Of a DNA stretch of 64,000 nucleotides, positions 43,925-53,400 are shown piece after piece. Below the pieces are notes generated by a model that saw only the letters and a program-made list of their open reading frames with translations, did not search any database and had not been told where the DNA came from. How positions within the stretch are numbered: position 1 is the stretch's first letter; each line of letters opens with the position of its first letter. The DNA is from Methylobacterium pseudosasicola (GTDB lineage Bacteria; Pseudomonadota; Alphaproteobacteria; Rhizobiales; Beijerinckiaceae), in the NCBI RefSeq assembly GCF_900114535.1, contig NZ_FOTK01000004.1:1-64000 (forward strand), given 5' to 3'. The position numbers and the translations under genes are program-made.

Positions 43925-45086
43925 GGTGGTAGGCGACGCCGGCGATCAGCGCCTTCTCCTCGGTGTTCGGGGTGCGCCGCGGATCGCCGCCGAACTTGTT
44001 GTGCCAGTACTGGAAGCCGACGAACGCCTCGACCCGGTTGGGGGCGTTCTCGATCAGCTGCCCGATATCCAGGACGAGGTTGGTCTGCGAGACGAATTCC
44101 ACCTGCGTCCGGTTCTCGTTGATCTGGCCGTAGCGGCCCTTGGGCAGGATCAGGGTGTTGAAGCCCGCCAGCGCCAGGGGCAGGCCGGTGAAGGCCAGCG
44201 GGATCGTGTAGGTCAACTCGAATTCCGGCGTCATCTTGTACTCGACGCTGCGGAAATGCGCGTAATCGAAGCCCAGAATGACCGGTAGGCCGGACTCCTT
44301 GCTCGGGGCCGTTCCGGCGAAGCCGTTGCGGGAGAATTCCTTGTAGCCCTGGACCTTCAGGTTCACGAACCCGGCCGGCACGTCGAAGGCCAAGCTGAGG
44401 CCGAAGGTGCCGGCACGCTTCTCGGAATCGAACTTCGTGTCCTTGGTGTTGATGTCGGCCCCGAACGACAGTCCGATATCTTTCACGAGGCCCGGGATGG
44501 CGAAGACCGTCGTGTCGAAGATCTTGTTCGGGCTGAGCACGCTCCGGTAGATCAGGTAGACCTCCGTGGCGCCGTAATCCTTGAACGGGACGCGCTTGTC
44601 GCCGGCCGGATCCTGGGATCCGGACCGGAGGATGTCCAGCGAGATCAGGTTGGTGCCGTAGGCCCAGGAATTGGCGTGGAATAGGTTGACCACGTTCTTG
44701 GGGACCTCGCGGGCCACCTGCCGGCCCTTCGCGGTGCCGTCCTGCCGCGGCACGGTGAGGCCGGGCTCCGCGGAGGGGCCTTGGAAGCGGTAGCTGACCA
44801 CTGTGTCCGAGAAGGAGAAGAATGACGGCGGCGGCGCGGCCATCACGGTCGCGGCGGCCAGCGGCACCCCGGCCTCCGGGGGCTTCGGCGGGGCGGCGGC
44901 CTCGTCGATGGCCCGGGCGGGGCCGACGAGATGCGCTTGCGCCAGCAGGGAGGCCGCGGTCAGCAGAACCGCCCGCAGTGATCGGGGAGATGCGCCGCTC
45001 CCTCCCCCCTCTGCGGGGGAGGGTGGCCCCTGAAGGGGGTCGGGAGAGGGGCGCAGCGGTGCAGATTGAAGCGCCGGCCTGCACAT
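43917..45086 (-). CDS. outer-membrane porin/transporter-like protein, 5' end altered by a repeat
   Basis: Secreted beta-rich protein. From about residue 38 it has a signal-like segment (LRAVLLTAASLLAQAHLVGP) and then long alternating strands of a barrel (PKNVVNLFHANSWAYGTNLI, ATEVYLIYRSVLSPNKIFDT, GFQYWHNKFGGDP) ending in LIAGVAYHLK. The family is not identified with certainty. No normal start codon lies just before the signal segment; the only ATG in frame (45086) lies inside a family-A palindromic repeat, which therefore forms the 5' end. It follows the monooxygenase-domain gene on the same strand with a 185-base gap that holds the repeat. Confidence 0.65.
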   Translation of the reverse strand: MCRPALQSAPLRPSPDPLQGPPSPAEGGGSGASPRSLRAVLLTAASLLAQAHLVGPARAIDEAAAPPKPPEAGVPLAAATVMAAPPPSFFSFSDTVVSYRFQGPSAEPGLTVPRQDGTAKGRQVAREVPKNVVNLFHANSWAYGTNLISLDILRSGSQDPAGDKRVPFKDYGATEVYLIYRSVLSPNKIFDTTVFAIPGLVKDIGLSFGADINTKDTKFDSEKRAGTFGLSLAFDVPAGFVNLKVQGYKEFSRNGFAGTAPSKESGLPVILGFDYAHFRSVEYKMTPEFELTYTIPLAFTGLPLALAGFNTLILPKGRYGQINENRTQVEFVSQTNLVLDIGQLIENAPNRVEAFVGFQYWHNKFGGDPRRTPNTEEKALIAGVAYHLK

Positions 45087-45174
45087 CTGCTCTGCTTTTT
45101 CCGGAGGACGGGTTCCCCTCTCCCGACCCTCGCTGACGCGAGGCCCACCCTCCCCCGCAGAGGGGGGAGGGAGA
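45000..45174. repeat. large GC-rich inverted repeat, family A copy 2
   Basis: Arms at about 45000-45058 and 45112-45174 (CCCTCCCCCCTCTGCGGG and complement), nearly identical to those at 38972-39138, around a different 55-base centre. It overlaps the 5' end of the porin-like gene. Confidence 0.85.
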
Positions 45175-45271
45175 CGCGCGTGGGTCTGGCCGCTGTTGTC
45201 TTCCGGCAATGCCGGGTGAATCCGGTCGTCCACGGGGCAGGACGGACGCGCGCCCGAGGCGCCGGCGCCGG

Positions 45272-46228
45272 TCACAGCGCTTTCCAGAACACCAGGATCA
45301 GGCCGGCATAGGCCGCCGCCAGCAACGCGGCGCCCTGGATGTCGATCGCCCGCCGCTGGCCCTCGGCGGGGTCCAGCCACCAGCGCATCCGGTTGGCCGC
45401 CCAGGGCACCAGGCGCGACGTGATCAGCACGCTGACCACGTTGCCGACGAACAGGGCCACGGGGAAATCGAGCTTCAGCACCTGCGTCAGCAGCGGCGTG
45501 CCGATCAGCAGGCCCCAGAGGAACACCGTCGGGTAGAGCGTCAGGAGGACGATCATGTTCATCTTCCAGGCCGGGGGCGGCGGCGCGCCCGCCGGGGTCG
45601 TGTCCCGGAACCATTGCTCGAAGCCGCTCTGCACCTTCCGGGTGTGGAATTCCGCGGTCAGCGGCGCCGCCTCCTCGATCAGGGCCTGGCGCTCGGGGGA
45701 ATCGAGCCAGGCCTGCAGGTTGGCGTCGCAGTCGAAGCGCAGGATCGCGACGAAATCCTCCTGCACCCCCGGCACCGCCGGCTCGAACCGGTAGCCCTGC
45801 AGACCGCGCGCCTTCGACTGGGCCGCCGCGACCTTCTGCTCCCAGCGGAGATAGGCGGCCTCCAGGCCGGGCTTCACCCGGGTGCTGATCACCGCCGAGA
45901 CCGGGGCCGTGCGGGCGGCGCTGGCATCGTCGGTGACGATGTGGACGTCGTCGCGGCCGACCAGCATCGTGGCGGTACCCTCGATCCGGGATTGCCGCTC
46001 GGGCGAGGTCAGCCAGCGCCGGGCATGGTCCAGGCTGTCGAAGCGCTGGAGGATCACCCAATCGACCTGCAGGGGCGGATGCGGCGGCATCAGCCGCTGC
46101 TCGATGAAACCGGGAAAGGTCGCTACCACCGCGCTGGTATCGCCCTGCCACCGGGCGAAGGCGTCGGCGCTCTCCGGCCGGACGGTGGTCTGGGTGACGA
46201 TGCTGACGCTCACCGCGGGCGCGCTCAT
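45272..46228 (-). CDS. antibiotic-biosynthesis-monooxygenase-domain membrane protein
   Basis: Protein of 318 aa with two tandem ferredoxin-like ABM domains. The first is VSIVTQTTVRPESADAFARW to DWVILQRFDSLDHARRWLTS; the second is VISTRVKPGLEAAYLRWEQK to FVAILRFDCDANLQAWLDSP. Each has the family LxxWLxSPER-type end. The last 90 residues hold about three membrane spans (NMIVLLTLYPTVFLWGLLIG, LFVGNVVSVLITSRLVPWAA, LLAAAYAGLILVFWKAL). This double-ABM-plus-membrane layout is known in proteobacteria, and the substrate is unknown. The ATG at 46228 overlaps the end of a possible 94-aa frame. The porin-like gene lies downstream on the same strand. Confidence 0.83.
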   Translation of the reverse strand: MSAPAVSVSIVTQTTVRPESADAFARWQGDTSAVVATFPGFIEQRLMPPHPPLQVDWVILQRFDSLDHARRWLTSPERQSRIEGTATMLVGRDDVHIVTDDASAARTAPVSAVISTRVKPGLEAAYLRWEQKVAAAQSKARGLQGYRFEPAVPGVQEDFVAILRFDCDANLQAWLDSPERQALIEEAAPLTAEFHTRKVQSGFEQWFRDTTPAGAPPPPAWKMNMIVLLTLYPTVFLWGLLIGTPLLTQVLKLDFPVALFVGNVVSVLITSRLVPWAANRMRWWLDPAEGQRRAIDIQGAALLAAAYAGLILVFWKAL

Positions 46229-46509
46229 CGGGCGGCGCGCTTGTCGGATTGGCGATCCGGGCCGAATGGCAGGACCCGCCGGGCTGCCGGCCCCACGAAG
46301 GCGACTCGTTCCGCGATCCGGCAGCGACCCGCGCGGCCGATCCGCCTCTCCATCGCCCCCGGCGGTTCGGAGATCAACCTGGCGCTGCCAGTCCAGGCCG
46401 CAGCCGGCGCCACGCGGTTGGGACCGGTCACGCCGCCGTCGATGCGATCTGCGCTGACTTGGGGCTCGGCGTTCGCCCACGCCGAAACATCGAGCGAATC
46501 GTTGTGCAT
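46225..46509 (-). CDS. possible hypothetical protein, 94 aa
   Basis: An open frame whose TGA overlaps the ATG of the monooxygenase-domain gene (ATGA), with AGGGG about seven bases before its own ATG. The product is basic and not strongly protein-like (MHNDSLDVSAWANAEPQVSA and on). It might be a leader gene or chance. Confidence 0.25.
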   Translation of the reverse strand: MHNDSLDVSAWANAEPQVSADRIDGGVTGPNRVAPAAAWTGSARLISEPPGAMERRIGRAGRCRIAERVAFVGPAARRVLPFGPDRQSDKRAAR

Positions 46510-47074
46510 CGTGCCCCTGCCGAATTTCCAGCGGCGATCTGGAATTGTCGTGCAGTAAGCATATGAATTTGATGTCGGTCAATGCAATATCTGTGGACTA
46601 TGGACTGTATTATGTAAATACACCATAAGACAATCTAATAGATCATGATGCTCGGCAACGACAAATAAAACGCACTGCGAACTGCGGGTTTAGGGCGATC
46701 CTGGACGTCGATGCTGTGACGCGAGAGGTCGCGACGGGCGCCGGTGAGACGGACCGACAACAAAAATCCCCGCCGCTCCACCGGGGGGGCGCCCGCGCGG
46801 GTCGGTACGGGGATGCGAATATCGCCTCGCATGAGGGCGGCAGCCGGGGACGCAGGCCGCTCCAGCTCCACGCTTTGCGAGGGAGCGTCTGCATCGTTTT
46901 CGGAGGGCGGGGCGAGATGCCCTCAGTTCCGCGCCAATCCGTCAGCCTCGTCCAGAGAGGTGTGTTATCGCCGGACCGATAGGGTCCGGTCGGGCCTCGG
47001 GCGATCCGAAACCCGACCTGCGCAGGAAGCGGCCCGAAGACCCGGCTTTCCGCCGCGGCCGTCGGGCGTCGCGC
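46510..47074. other. 565-base gap
   Basis: No supportable gene. The left part (46540-46680) is strongly AT-rich and probably carries the promoter of the minus-strand genes at 46.2 kb and below. Short minus-strand frames at 46635-46894 lack convincing coding character. Confidence 0.4.
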
Positions 47075-47635
47075 TCAGTCGCGCACCACCACCTTGGTGC
47101 CGACCCGGACCCGGTCGTAGAGGTCGACCACGTCCTTGTTGGTCATGCGGATGCAGCCCGAGGAGACCGCGGCGCCCATGGTCTCGGGCTCGTTCGAGCC
47201 GTGGATTCGGTAGAGCGACGAGCCGAGATAGAGGGCGCGGGCGCCGAGCGGGTTGTCCTGGCCGCCGGCCATGTAGCGCGGCAGGTCGGGGCGGCGGGCC
47301 AGCATCTGCTGCGGCGGGCGCCAGGCCGGCCATTCCTTCTTCATCGTCACGGTCTTAGTGCCGGACCAGGAAAACCCCTGCCGGCCGACGCCGACGCCGT
47401 AGCGGATCGCCTCGCTGTTCCCAAGGATGTAATAGAGCCGGCGCTGGCGGGTCGAGATCACGATGGTGCCGGGCTTCTCGGTGCTGTTCCAGCCGATCGT
47501 CTCGCGCGGGATCGCCTGGCTGCGGAAGACGTTCAGGAAATCCGCGAGCGGCCCGCTATCCAGCGGGCTGGCGGACGCAGGCGCGCTCCCCAGCAGGGCG
47601 CCCGCCAGCGCGAGCATCGCGATCCGTCTCGACAT
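47075..47635 (-). CDS. L,D-transpeptidase (YkuD family)
   Basis: Periplasmic cell-wall cross-linking enzyme of about 186 aa. A signal peptide (MSRRIAMLALAGALLGSAPA, cleavage near ASA) is followed by the YkuD domain: GTIVISTRQRRLYYI, then the catalytic region YRIHGSNEPETMG and AVSSGCIRMTNKDVVDLYDR with the HxxN and SxGCxR motifs containing the nucleophilic Cys. The ATG at 47635 is preferred because GATGAGG precedes it; ATGs at 47653 and 47644 are alternatives. It forms 3-3 or lipoprotein links in peptidoglycan. Confidence 0.92.
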   Translation of the reverse strand: MSRRIAMLALAGALLGSAPASASPLDSGPLADFLNVFRSQAIPRETIGWNSTEKPGTIVISTRQRRLYYILGNSEAIRYGVGVGRQGFSWSGTKTVTMKKEWPAWRPPQQMLARRPDLPRYMAGGQDNPLGARALYLGSSLYRIHGSNEPETMGAAVSSGCIRMTNKDVVDLYDRVRVGTKVVVRD

Positions 47636-47806
47636 GGTCTTCATCCTCATCACGTGCCGGTTCTTGCCGATGGCGTCGGTAGTCGCGGGTGGGCCGCGAT
47701 CCTCCGGCGAACCGGCCCGGACTTCGCGGCAAGGTTGAGGCCGGTGGGGTGATGGGCGCGATTCCGGCCGCCCCTGTGGGCTCCGGGCAACACCGGGAAT
47801 CGGCCG

Positions 47807-48172
47807 TCAGCGGGTTTCTGGCGTCCTGGGGCGATGCCGCGACGGTACCGCGGTGACGAGCTGCGCCTCGTCGGGGCCGGTCACCACCCACACGCTGCGG
47901 ATGCGGGTCCATCGTCCTGTCGGGGTGCGGAGCGGTCCCTGGCAGACCATCTTGGTCAGGCCGCCGCTTGCGATGAACGTCATTTCGGTGTCCGGATTGT
48001 CGACATGCGCGAAGACGGCGTCGGCGAACCCGACGGGATCGGCTGCGCTGAAGCCGACGCCGAGGAAGAACTTGGCCTTCGACCCGCCACTCGGGTGATC
48101 GAGCTTCAGAAGATAGCCGCCGATCTTCTCGCCCGGGATGGCGAGCGTCTCGGGAATCGGCCGCGTGGTCAC
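47807..48172 (-). CDS. DUF6883 protein
   Basis: Protein of 121 aa with the DUF6883 pattern: AIPGEKIGGYLLKLDHPSGG, SKAKFFLGVGFSAADPVGFA, and the terminal RIRSVWVVTGPDEAQLVTAV. GTG start overlapping the stop of the DUF4926 gene upstream (GTGA). DUF6883 and DUF4926 genes often occur side by side, which suggests a two-component module of unknown role, possibly toxin-antitoxin-like. The last ten residues are Arg/Pro-rich. Confidence 0.75.
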   Translation of the reverse strand: MTTRPIPETLAIPGEKIGGYLLKLDHPSGGSKAKFFLGVGFSAADPVGFADAVFAHVDNPDTEMTFIASGGLTKMVCQGPLRTPTGRWTRIRSVWVVTGPDEAQLVTAVPSRHRPRTPETR

Positions 48173-48414
48173 TTGGCGCGGACGGCGGCGGGAATCACTG
48201 CCGAGGCGGGGATGGTCACCAGCGCCCCCTCGGGCTCGGCGAATTCCACGATGAGGGTCTGCATGTCCGGCGCCACGTAGACGATCGTGCCCGCGGCACC
48301 GGCCGGCATCGTGTCGCCGTCATCCGTCACGGCCTCCGCGCGCAGCACGACGCTATCGAGGTCCCGGAAAACGGGCTCGGCGCGACGCAGGGTATATATC
48401 GTCTCGACCGACAT
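48169..48414 (-). CDS. DUF4926 protein
   Basis: Protein of 81 aa matching the DUF4926 layout: FRDLDSVVLRAEAVTDDGDT, then MPAGAAGTIVYVAPDMQTLI and VEFAEPEGALVTIPASAVIP, the SH3-like barrel pattern 'LP.G..GTIV.....YEVEF'. First gene of a coupled pair with the DUF6883 gene. An AT-rich TATATA-containing stretch just upstream (48390-48400) may be within the promoter. Confidence 0.75.
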   Translation of the reverse strand: MSVETIYTLRRAEPVFRDLDSVVLRAEAVTDDGDTMPAGAAGTIVYVAPDMQTLIVEFAEPEGALVTIPASAVIPAAVRAK

Positions 48415-48485
48415 GCCGGTAATTTGGCCCGCGCCCTGATCTTCCGCAAGCCGCGGGACCCGGTGGAGCCGGCGCGACGCCGTGG

Positions 48486-48953
48486 GTGATTGCGCCGGGG
48501 GACAGCCATGCTTATCTCGGGTTCGTGATCCGATCCGCCGCCCTTCTGGCCCGCTGCGTTGCGGGCTCGCCGGACCGCCTCGTCCGGAGCCTCGCCGTGC
48601 TGGCGGTGCTCGTCGTCGCGGCGGCTGCGCTGATGGCCGCGCCCCGGCCGGCTCGGGCCGCGCCCGCGGCGGGTCCGGCCTGTTCGGTGGTAAGCCAGGC
48701 TGTGGCCGTCCTGTCGGATGCGCGCAAGCTCGATGCGCGTAAAGCTGCCCCCGAGGCCCGCCGGTCGCTGTTCGACGGCACCGACCTGTGCCCGGCCGAT
48801 ATCGAGATCGTCAGCGAGCTCGGGCTACCGCGCCGTCCGGTCGAGGCGGAGCGGCCCCGTCACGCCGCTGCCGCAACCTACTTCTATCAGACGGTCGCCG
48901 CGCCGGCCTCCGGGCCGGACGAGGCCCTGCACCGGCCACCCCGGGCGGCCTGA
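48486..48953 (+). CDS. hypothetical secreted or membrane-anchored protein
   Basis: Not recognised; up to 155 aa. A long hydrophobic segment (RSLAVLAVLVVAAAALMAAP, then RPARAAPAAG) looks like a signal peptide, which would fit better with the GTG at 48525 than with the one at 48486. The mature part contains two Cys (PACSVVSQAV, GTDLCPADIEIV) that could form a disulfide. It is oriented toward the RND pump but separated from it by 235 bases. Confidence 0.5.
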   Translation: MIAPGDSHAYLGFVIRSAALLARCVAGSPDRLVRSLAVLAVLVVAAAALMAAPRPARAAPAAGPACSVVSQAVAVLSDARKLDARKAAPEARRSLFDGTDLCPADIEIVSELGLPRRPVEAERPRHAAAATYFYQTVAAPASGPDEALHRPPRAA

Positions 48954-49187
48954 TCCGCGCCGCCGGATCCGTCCGGCTGGGCGCCCCGAACGCCGCCGTA
49001 TAGGCGCAACAGCCTCGTCCCCGACGCGTTTCCGGGACAAGGACTTCAAGTCTCGATCGTGCATCCTTCGGGTTCCGGGGTCCGGAAACCGCTTTTCGGG
49101 ATGATGCGCGATCCGCCTCGACGACGCGCGGCCCTCGCTCCGCGCCGGCCTCTGCAGACGCATGATTTTCCAGGAGCGTCGGAACCC

Positions 49188-50474
49188 GTGACCCGCACCT
49201 CGTCCGCCCCCACCCCGTTCCCCGTCCGGCGCCGCGTGCGCCTTCTGGGATCGGCCGCCCTGCTGGCCCTGGCGCTGGGGGCCTGCAACCCGAAGCAGAC
49301 GGCCGCGCCGACGCCGCCGGTGCCGGAGGTCGGCTTCGTCACGGTGACCCCGCAGGCGATTCCCTACCTGCGCGACCTGCCCGGCCGCGTGGCGCCGATG
49401 CGCATCGCCGAGGTCCGGTCGCGGGTCTCGGGCCTCGTGGTCAAGCGCCTGTTCGAACAGGGCAGCCAGGTCAAGGAAGGCGACATCCTCTACAAGATCG
49501 ACCCGGCTCCCTACGAGGTCGAGCTCGCCAGCGCCGAGGCCGCGCTCGCCCGTCAGGAGGCCGCCCTGGTGCTGGCCCGGCAGCAGGCCGACCGGCTCGA
49601 GCAGCTGCTGACCCGGGCCACCGCCAGCCAAGCCCAGTACGACGCCGCCTTCGCGGGCAAGAAGCAGGCGGAGGCCGAGGTCGCCGGCGCCAAGGCGGCT
49701 CGGGACCGGGCGCAGCTCAACCTCGGCTGGACCGACGTGCGCGCGCCGATCACCGGCCGGATCGGCCGGGCGCTGCTCACCGAGGGGACTTTGATCGAGC
49801 CGGGCTCCACGGGGGCGCTCGCCACGATCCAGCAGCTCGACCCGATCTACGTCGACATCACCCAGTCGGTGGGCGAGCTGAACCGCCTGCGCCGGGATCT
49901 CGCCAGCGGCGAGCTCGCCCGGCTGGAGGACAACACCGCCAACGTCCACCTGATCATGGACGACAATTCCCTCTACCCGCTGGCCGGCCGGCTGCTGTTC
50001 TCGGACGTCACCGCCGATCCGAGCACCGGCCAAGTGACCCTGCGGGTGCAGTTCCCCAACCCGCATGACGAGCTGTTCCCCGGCATGTACGTCCGCGCCC
50101 GGATCAAGCAGGGCATCGATTCCGACGCCATCGCGGTGCCCCAGCAGGCGATCCAGCGCACCGAGGACGGCCGCGCCGAGGTCTGGCTGGTGCGCGCCGA
50201 CGACACGGTGATGCGCCAGCCCGTCGAGGTCGGGCCGGTGGTCGGGCAGAACTGGCTGATCCGCGACGGGCTCAAGGGCGGCGAGAAGGTCGTGATCGAC
50301 GGCGTCCAGAAGATCACCGTGGGCGCGAAAGTGAAGCCCGTGGACCAGACTCCGGCCCACGGCGAGGCGGGCCCGAAGCACGATGCCGACGAGGCCCCCG
50401 ATGCTCCGGGTGACCAAAAGCCCGGCGACAAGGCGGACGCCGCCCCGCGCGCCGCCGCGGTCAATCGCCACTGA
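49188..50474 (+). CDS. RND efflux periplasmic adaptor (AcrA/MexA family)
   Basis: Membrane-fusion protein of 428 aa. The signal peptide ends in a lipobox (LLALALGAC), so it is a lipoprotein. The lipoyl halves (GRVAPMRIAEVRSRVSGLVV and DVRAPITGRIGRALLTEGTL) flank a coiled-coil hairpin (ASAEAALARQEAALVLARQQ and on), followed by the beta-barrel and membrane-proximal domains. A 50-residue Asp/Lys/Pro-rich tail is unusual. GTG start at 49188 with AGGAG upstream. It pairs with the pump gene 18 bases downstream. No outer-membrane TolC-type gene is adjacent. Confidence 0.93.
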   Translation: MTRTSSAPTPFPVRRRVRLLGSAALLALALGACNPKQTAAPTPPVPEVGFVTVTPQAIPYLRDLPGRVAPMRIAEVRSRVSGLVVKRLFEQGSQVKEGDILYKIDPAPYEVELASAEAALARQEAALVLARQQADRLEQLLTRATASQAQYDAAFAGKKQAEAEVAGAKAARDRAQLNLGWTDVRAPITGRIGRALLTEGTLIEPGSTGALATIQQLDPIYVDITQSVGELNRLRRDLASGELARLEDNTANVHLIMDDNSLYPLAGRLLFSDVTADPSTGQVTLRVQFPNPHDELFPGMYVRARIKQGIDSDAIAVPQQAIQRTEDGRAEVWLVRADDTVMRQPVEVGPVVGQNWLIRDGLKGGEKVVIDGVQKITVGAKVKPVDQTPAHGEAGPKHDADEAPDAPGDQKPGDKADAAPRAAAVNRH

Positions 50475-50492
50475 GCCCGGGAGACCCCGACC

Positions 50493-53400
50493 ATGGCACG
50501 CTTCTTCATCGACCGCCCGGTCTTCGCCTGGGTGGTGGCCCTGTTCATCTGCCTGGGCGGCGCCCTGGCGATCCCGAACCTGCCGGTGGCGCAGTACCCG
50601 GTCATCGCGCCGCCCCAGATCGCCCTGTCCACGGCCTATCCCGGCGCTTCGGTGGACAGCCTCTATGTCGGCACGACCCGGCTCATCGAGGATGAGCTGA
50701 ACGGCGCGGCCAACATCATGAACTTCGAGTCGACCACCGACTCGTTCGGCTCGGTCAACATCACCGCGACCTTCCTGCCCGGCACCGAGCCGGCCCTGGC
50801 CTCCGTGGAGGTGCAGAATCGGTTGAAGCGCGTGGAGGCCCGCCTGCCCGCGGAAGTCCGCCAGCAGGGCATCCTGGTGGAGGAGGCCTCGGCCGCCACC
50901 CTCAACATCATCACCCTGATCTCCAAGGACGGGTCGATGGACGAGGTGGGTCTGGGCGACTTCCTGATCCGCAACGTCATCAACGAGATCCGGCGCATTC
51001 CCGGCGTCGGGCGCGCGACGCTCTACTCCACCGAGCGCTCGCTCCGGGTCTGGGTCGATCCCGACAAGCTGCGCGGCCTGTCGCTCAGCGCCGAGGACGT
51101 GACCCAGGCGATCCGCAACCAGAACATCCAGGTCGCCTCCGGCTCGGTCGGTGCCCAGCCGAGCCCGACCAAGCAGGCGGTGACCGTGCCGATCATCGTG
51201 AAGGGCCAGCTCGGCACTATCGAGGATTTCGGCGCGATCGTGCTGCGCGCCAATTCCGACGGCTCGAACGTGCGCCTGCGCGACGTCGCCCGGATCGAGC
51301 TCGGCGGCGACGCCTACCAGTTCTCCACCCGGCTCAACGGCGGCCCGGCCGCCGGCATCTCGGTGACGCTGGCCCCTGACGGCAACGCGCTCGAGACCGC
51401 CAAGGCGATCCGCGCCAAGATGGAGGAGCTGTCGCAGTTCTTCCCGCCGGACCTGAAGTGGGACATCCCCTACGACATCACCCCGGCCGTGAAGGCCTCG
51501 ATCGAGAAGGTGCTGCACACCCTGGTCGAGGCGGTGGTGCTGGTCTTCCTGGTGATGTTCCTGTTCCTGCAGAACATCCGCTACACCCTGATTCCCACCA
51601 TCGTCGTCCCGATCGCCCTGATGGGCACCGTGACGGTGATGTGGATCTCCGGCTTTTCGGTGAACGTGCTCACCATGTTCGGCATGGTGCTGGCCATCGG
51701 CATCCTGGTCGACGACGCCATCGTGGTGGTGGAGAACGTCGAGCGGATCATGAACGAGGAGGGCCTTCCGCCCAAGGAGGCCACCCGCAAGGCCATGGAG
51801 CAGATCACCGGGGCGATCATCGGCATCACCCTGGTGCTGATGGCGGTGTTCATCCCGATGGCGTTCTTCCCGGGCTCGGTGGGCATCATCTACCGGCAGT
51901 TCTCGATCGCCATGGTGACCTCCATCGCGTTCTCGGCGCTGCTCGCCCTGTCGCTGACGCCGGCGCTCTGCGCGACCTTCCTGAAGCCGGTGGAGAAGGG
52001 CCACGGCCACGCCAAGGGCGGCGTGTTCGGGATGTTCAACCGCTTCGTGGACCGGGAGACCGCCCGCTACGGCCGCGGCACCGCCTGGGCCATCCGGAAA
52101 TCCGGCCGGGTCATGCTGGTCTATCTCGCCCTGGTGGCGGGCACGGCCTACGCCTTCATCAGCCTGCCGGAAGGCTTCCTGCCGGTGGAGGACCAGGGCT
52201 TCTTCACGGTCGACATCCAGACGCCGCCCGGCGCCTCCTACAACCGCACCCAGGAGGCCAACCGCCGGGTCGAGGAGCACCTCTTGGCGCAGCCGGGCGT
52301 CGCCACCGTGACCATGCTCAACGGCTTCTCGTTCTCCGGCCAGGCGCCGAGCACCAGCCAGGCCTTCGTGACCCTCAAGCCCTGGAGCGAGCGCGACGCG
52401 AAGAACTCGGCCGCCGCCCTGGTGGCCGGCACCAACGCGGCGCTCAGCACCTACCGCGACGCCACCGTCGACGCCCAGGAACCGCCGCCGGTGGACAACC
52501 TCGGCAACGCCGCCGGCTTCTCGTTCCGCCTCCAGGACCGGGCGAACCGTGGCTACGCGGCCCTGCTTTCGGCCCAGGATCAGCTGATCAAGCTCGCGCA
52601 AAGCAGCCCGATCCTGCAGAAGGTGAAGATCGAGGGCCTGCCGCCGACCCCGCAGGCGGAGCTGATCGTCGACCGCGAGAAGGCCGCGGCGCTCGGCGTG
52701 AAGTTCGAGGACGTCAACGCCACGATCCAGCTCAACCTCGGCTCGGTCTACACCAACGACTTCCCCAACCGGGGCAAGATGCAGCGGGTCTACGTGCAGG
52801 CCGAGCAGCTGCAGCGCATGAACGCCTCCGACATCCTCAACTACGCGGTGAAGAACGCCTCCGGCACGATGGTGCCGATGTCGTCCTTCGCGGAGCTGAA
52901 ATGGGGCATGGGGCCGAGCCAGATCGTCGGCTTCAACGGCTACCAGTCGGTGCGCATCACCGGTGAGCCCAATCCCGGCTACACCTCGGGCGACGCCATC
53001 GCCGAGATGGAGCGGCTGATGCTCCAGCTGCCCAAGGGGTTCGGCTATGCCTGGACCGGGCAGTCGTTCCAGGAGAAGCAGGCCGGCAGCCAGGCGACCC
53101 TGTTGCTGGCGCTCTCGGTGCTGATCGTGTTCCTGTGCCTGGCCGCTCTCTACGAGAGCTGGGCGATCCCGGTCTCGGTGCTGCTCGTCATCCCGCTCGG
53201 CGTGATCGGCGCGGTGGCGGCGGTGCACCTGCGCGGCATGCCCAACGACGTGTACTTCAAGATCGGCCTGATCACGATCATCGGCCTCTCGGCCAAGAAC
53301 GCGATCCTGATCGTGGAATTCGCCAAGGACCTCTGGAAGCCCGGGACCTCGGTGGTGCGCGCCGCGGTCGATGCGGCAACGCTGCGGTTCCGGCCGATCG

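Noticed and set aside
45087..46151. Upstream continuation of the porin-like frame
   Set aside because: It overlaps the monooxygenase-domain gene in another frame and passes through a palindromic repeat.
48825..53228. 1467-codon minus-strand open frame
   Set aside because: Antisense shadow of the RND adaptor and pump genes; its translation is His/Arg/Asp-rich and not protein-like.
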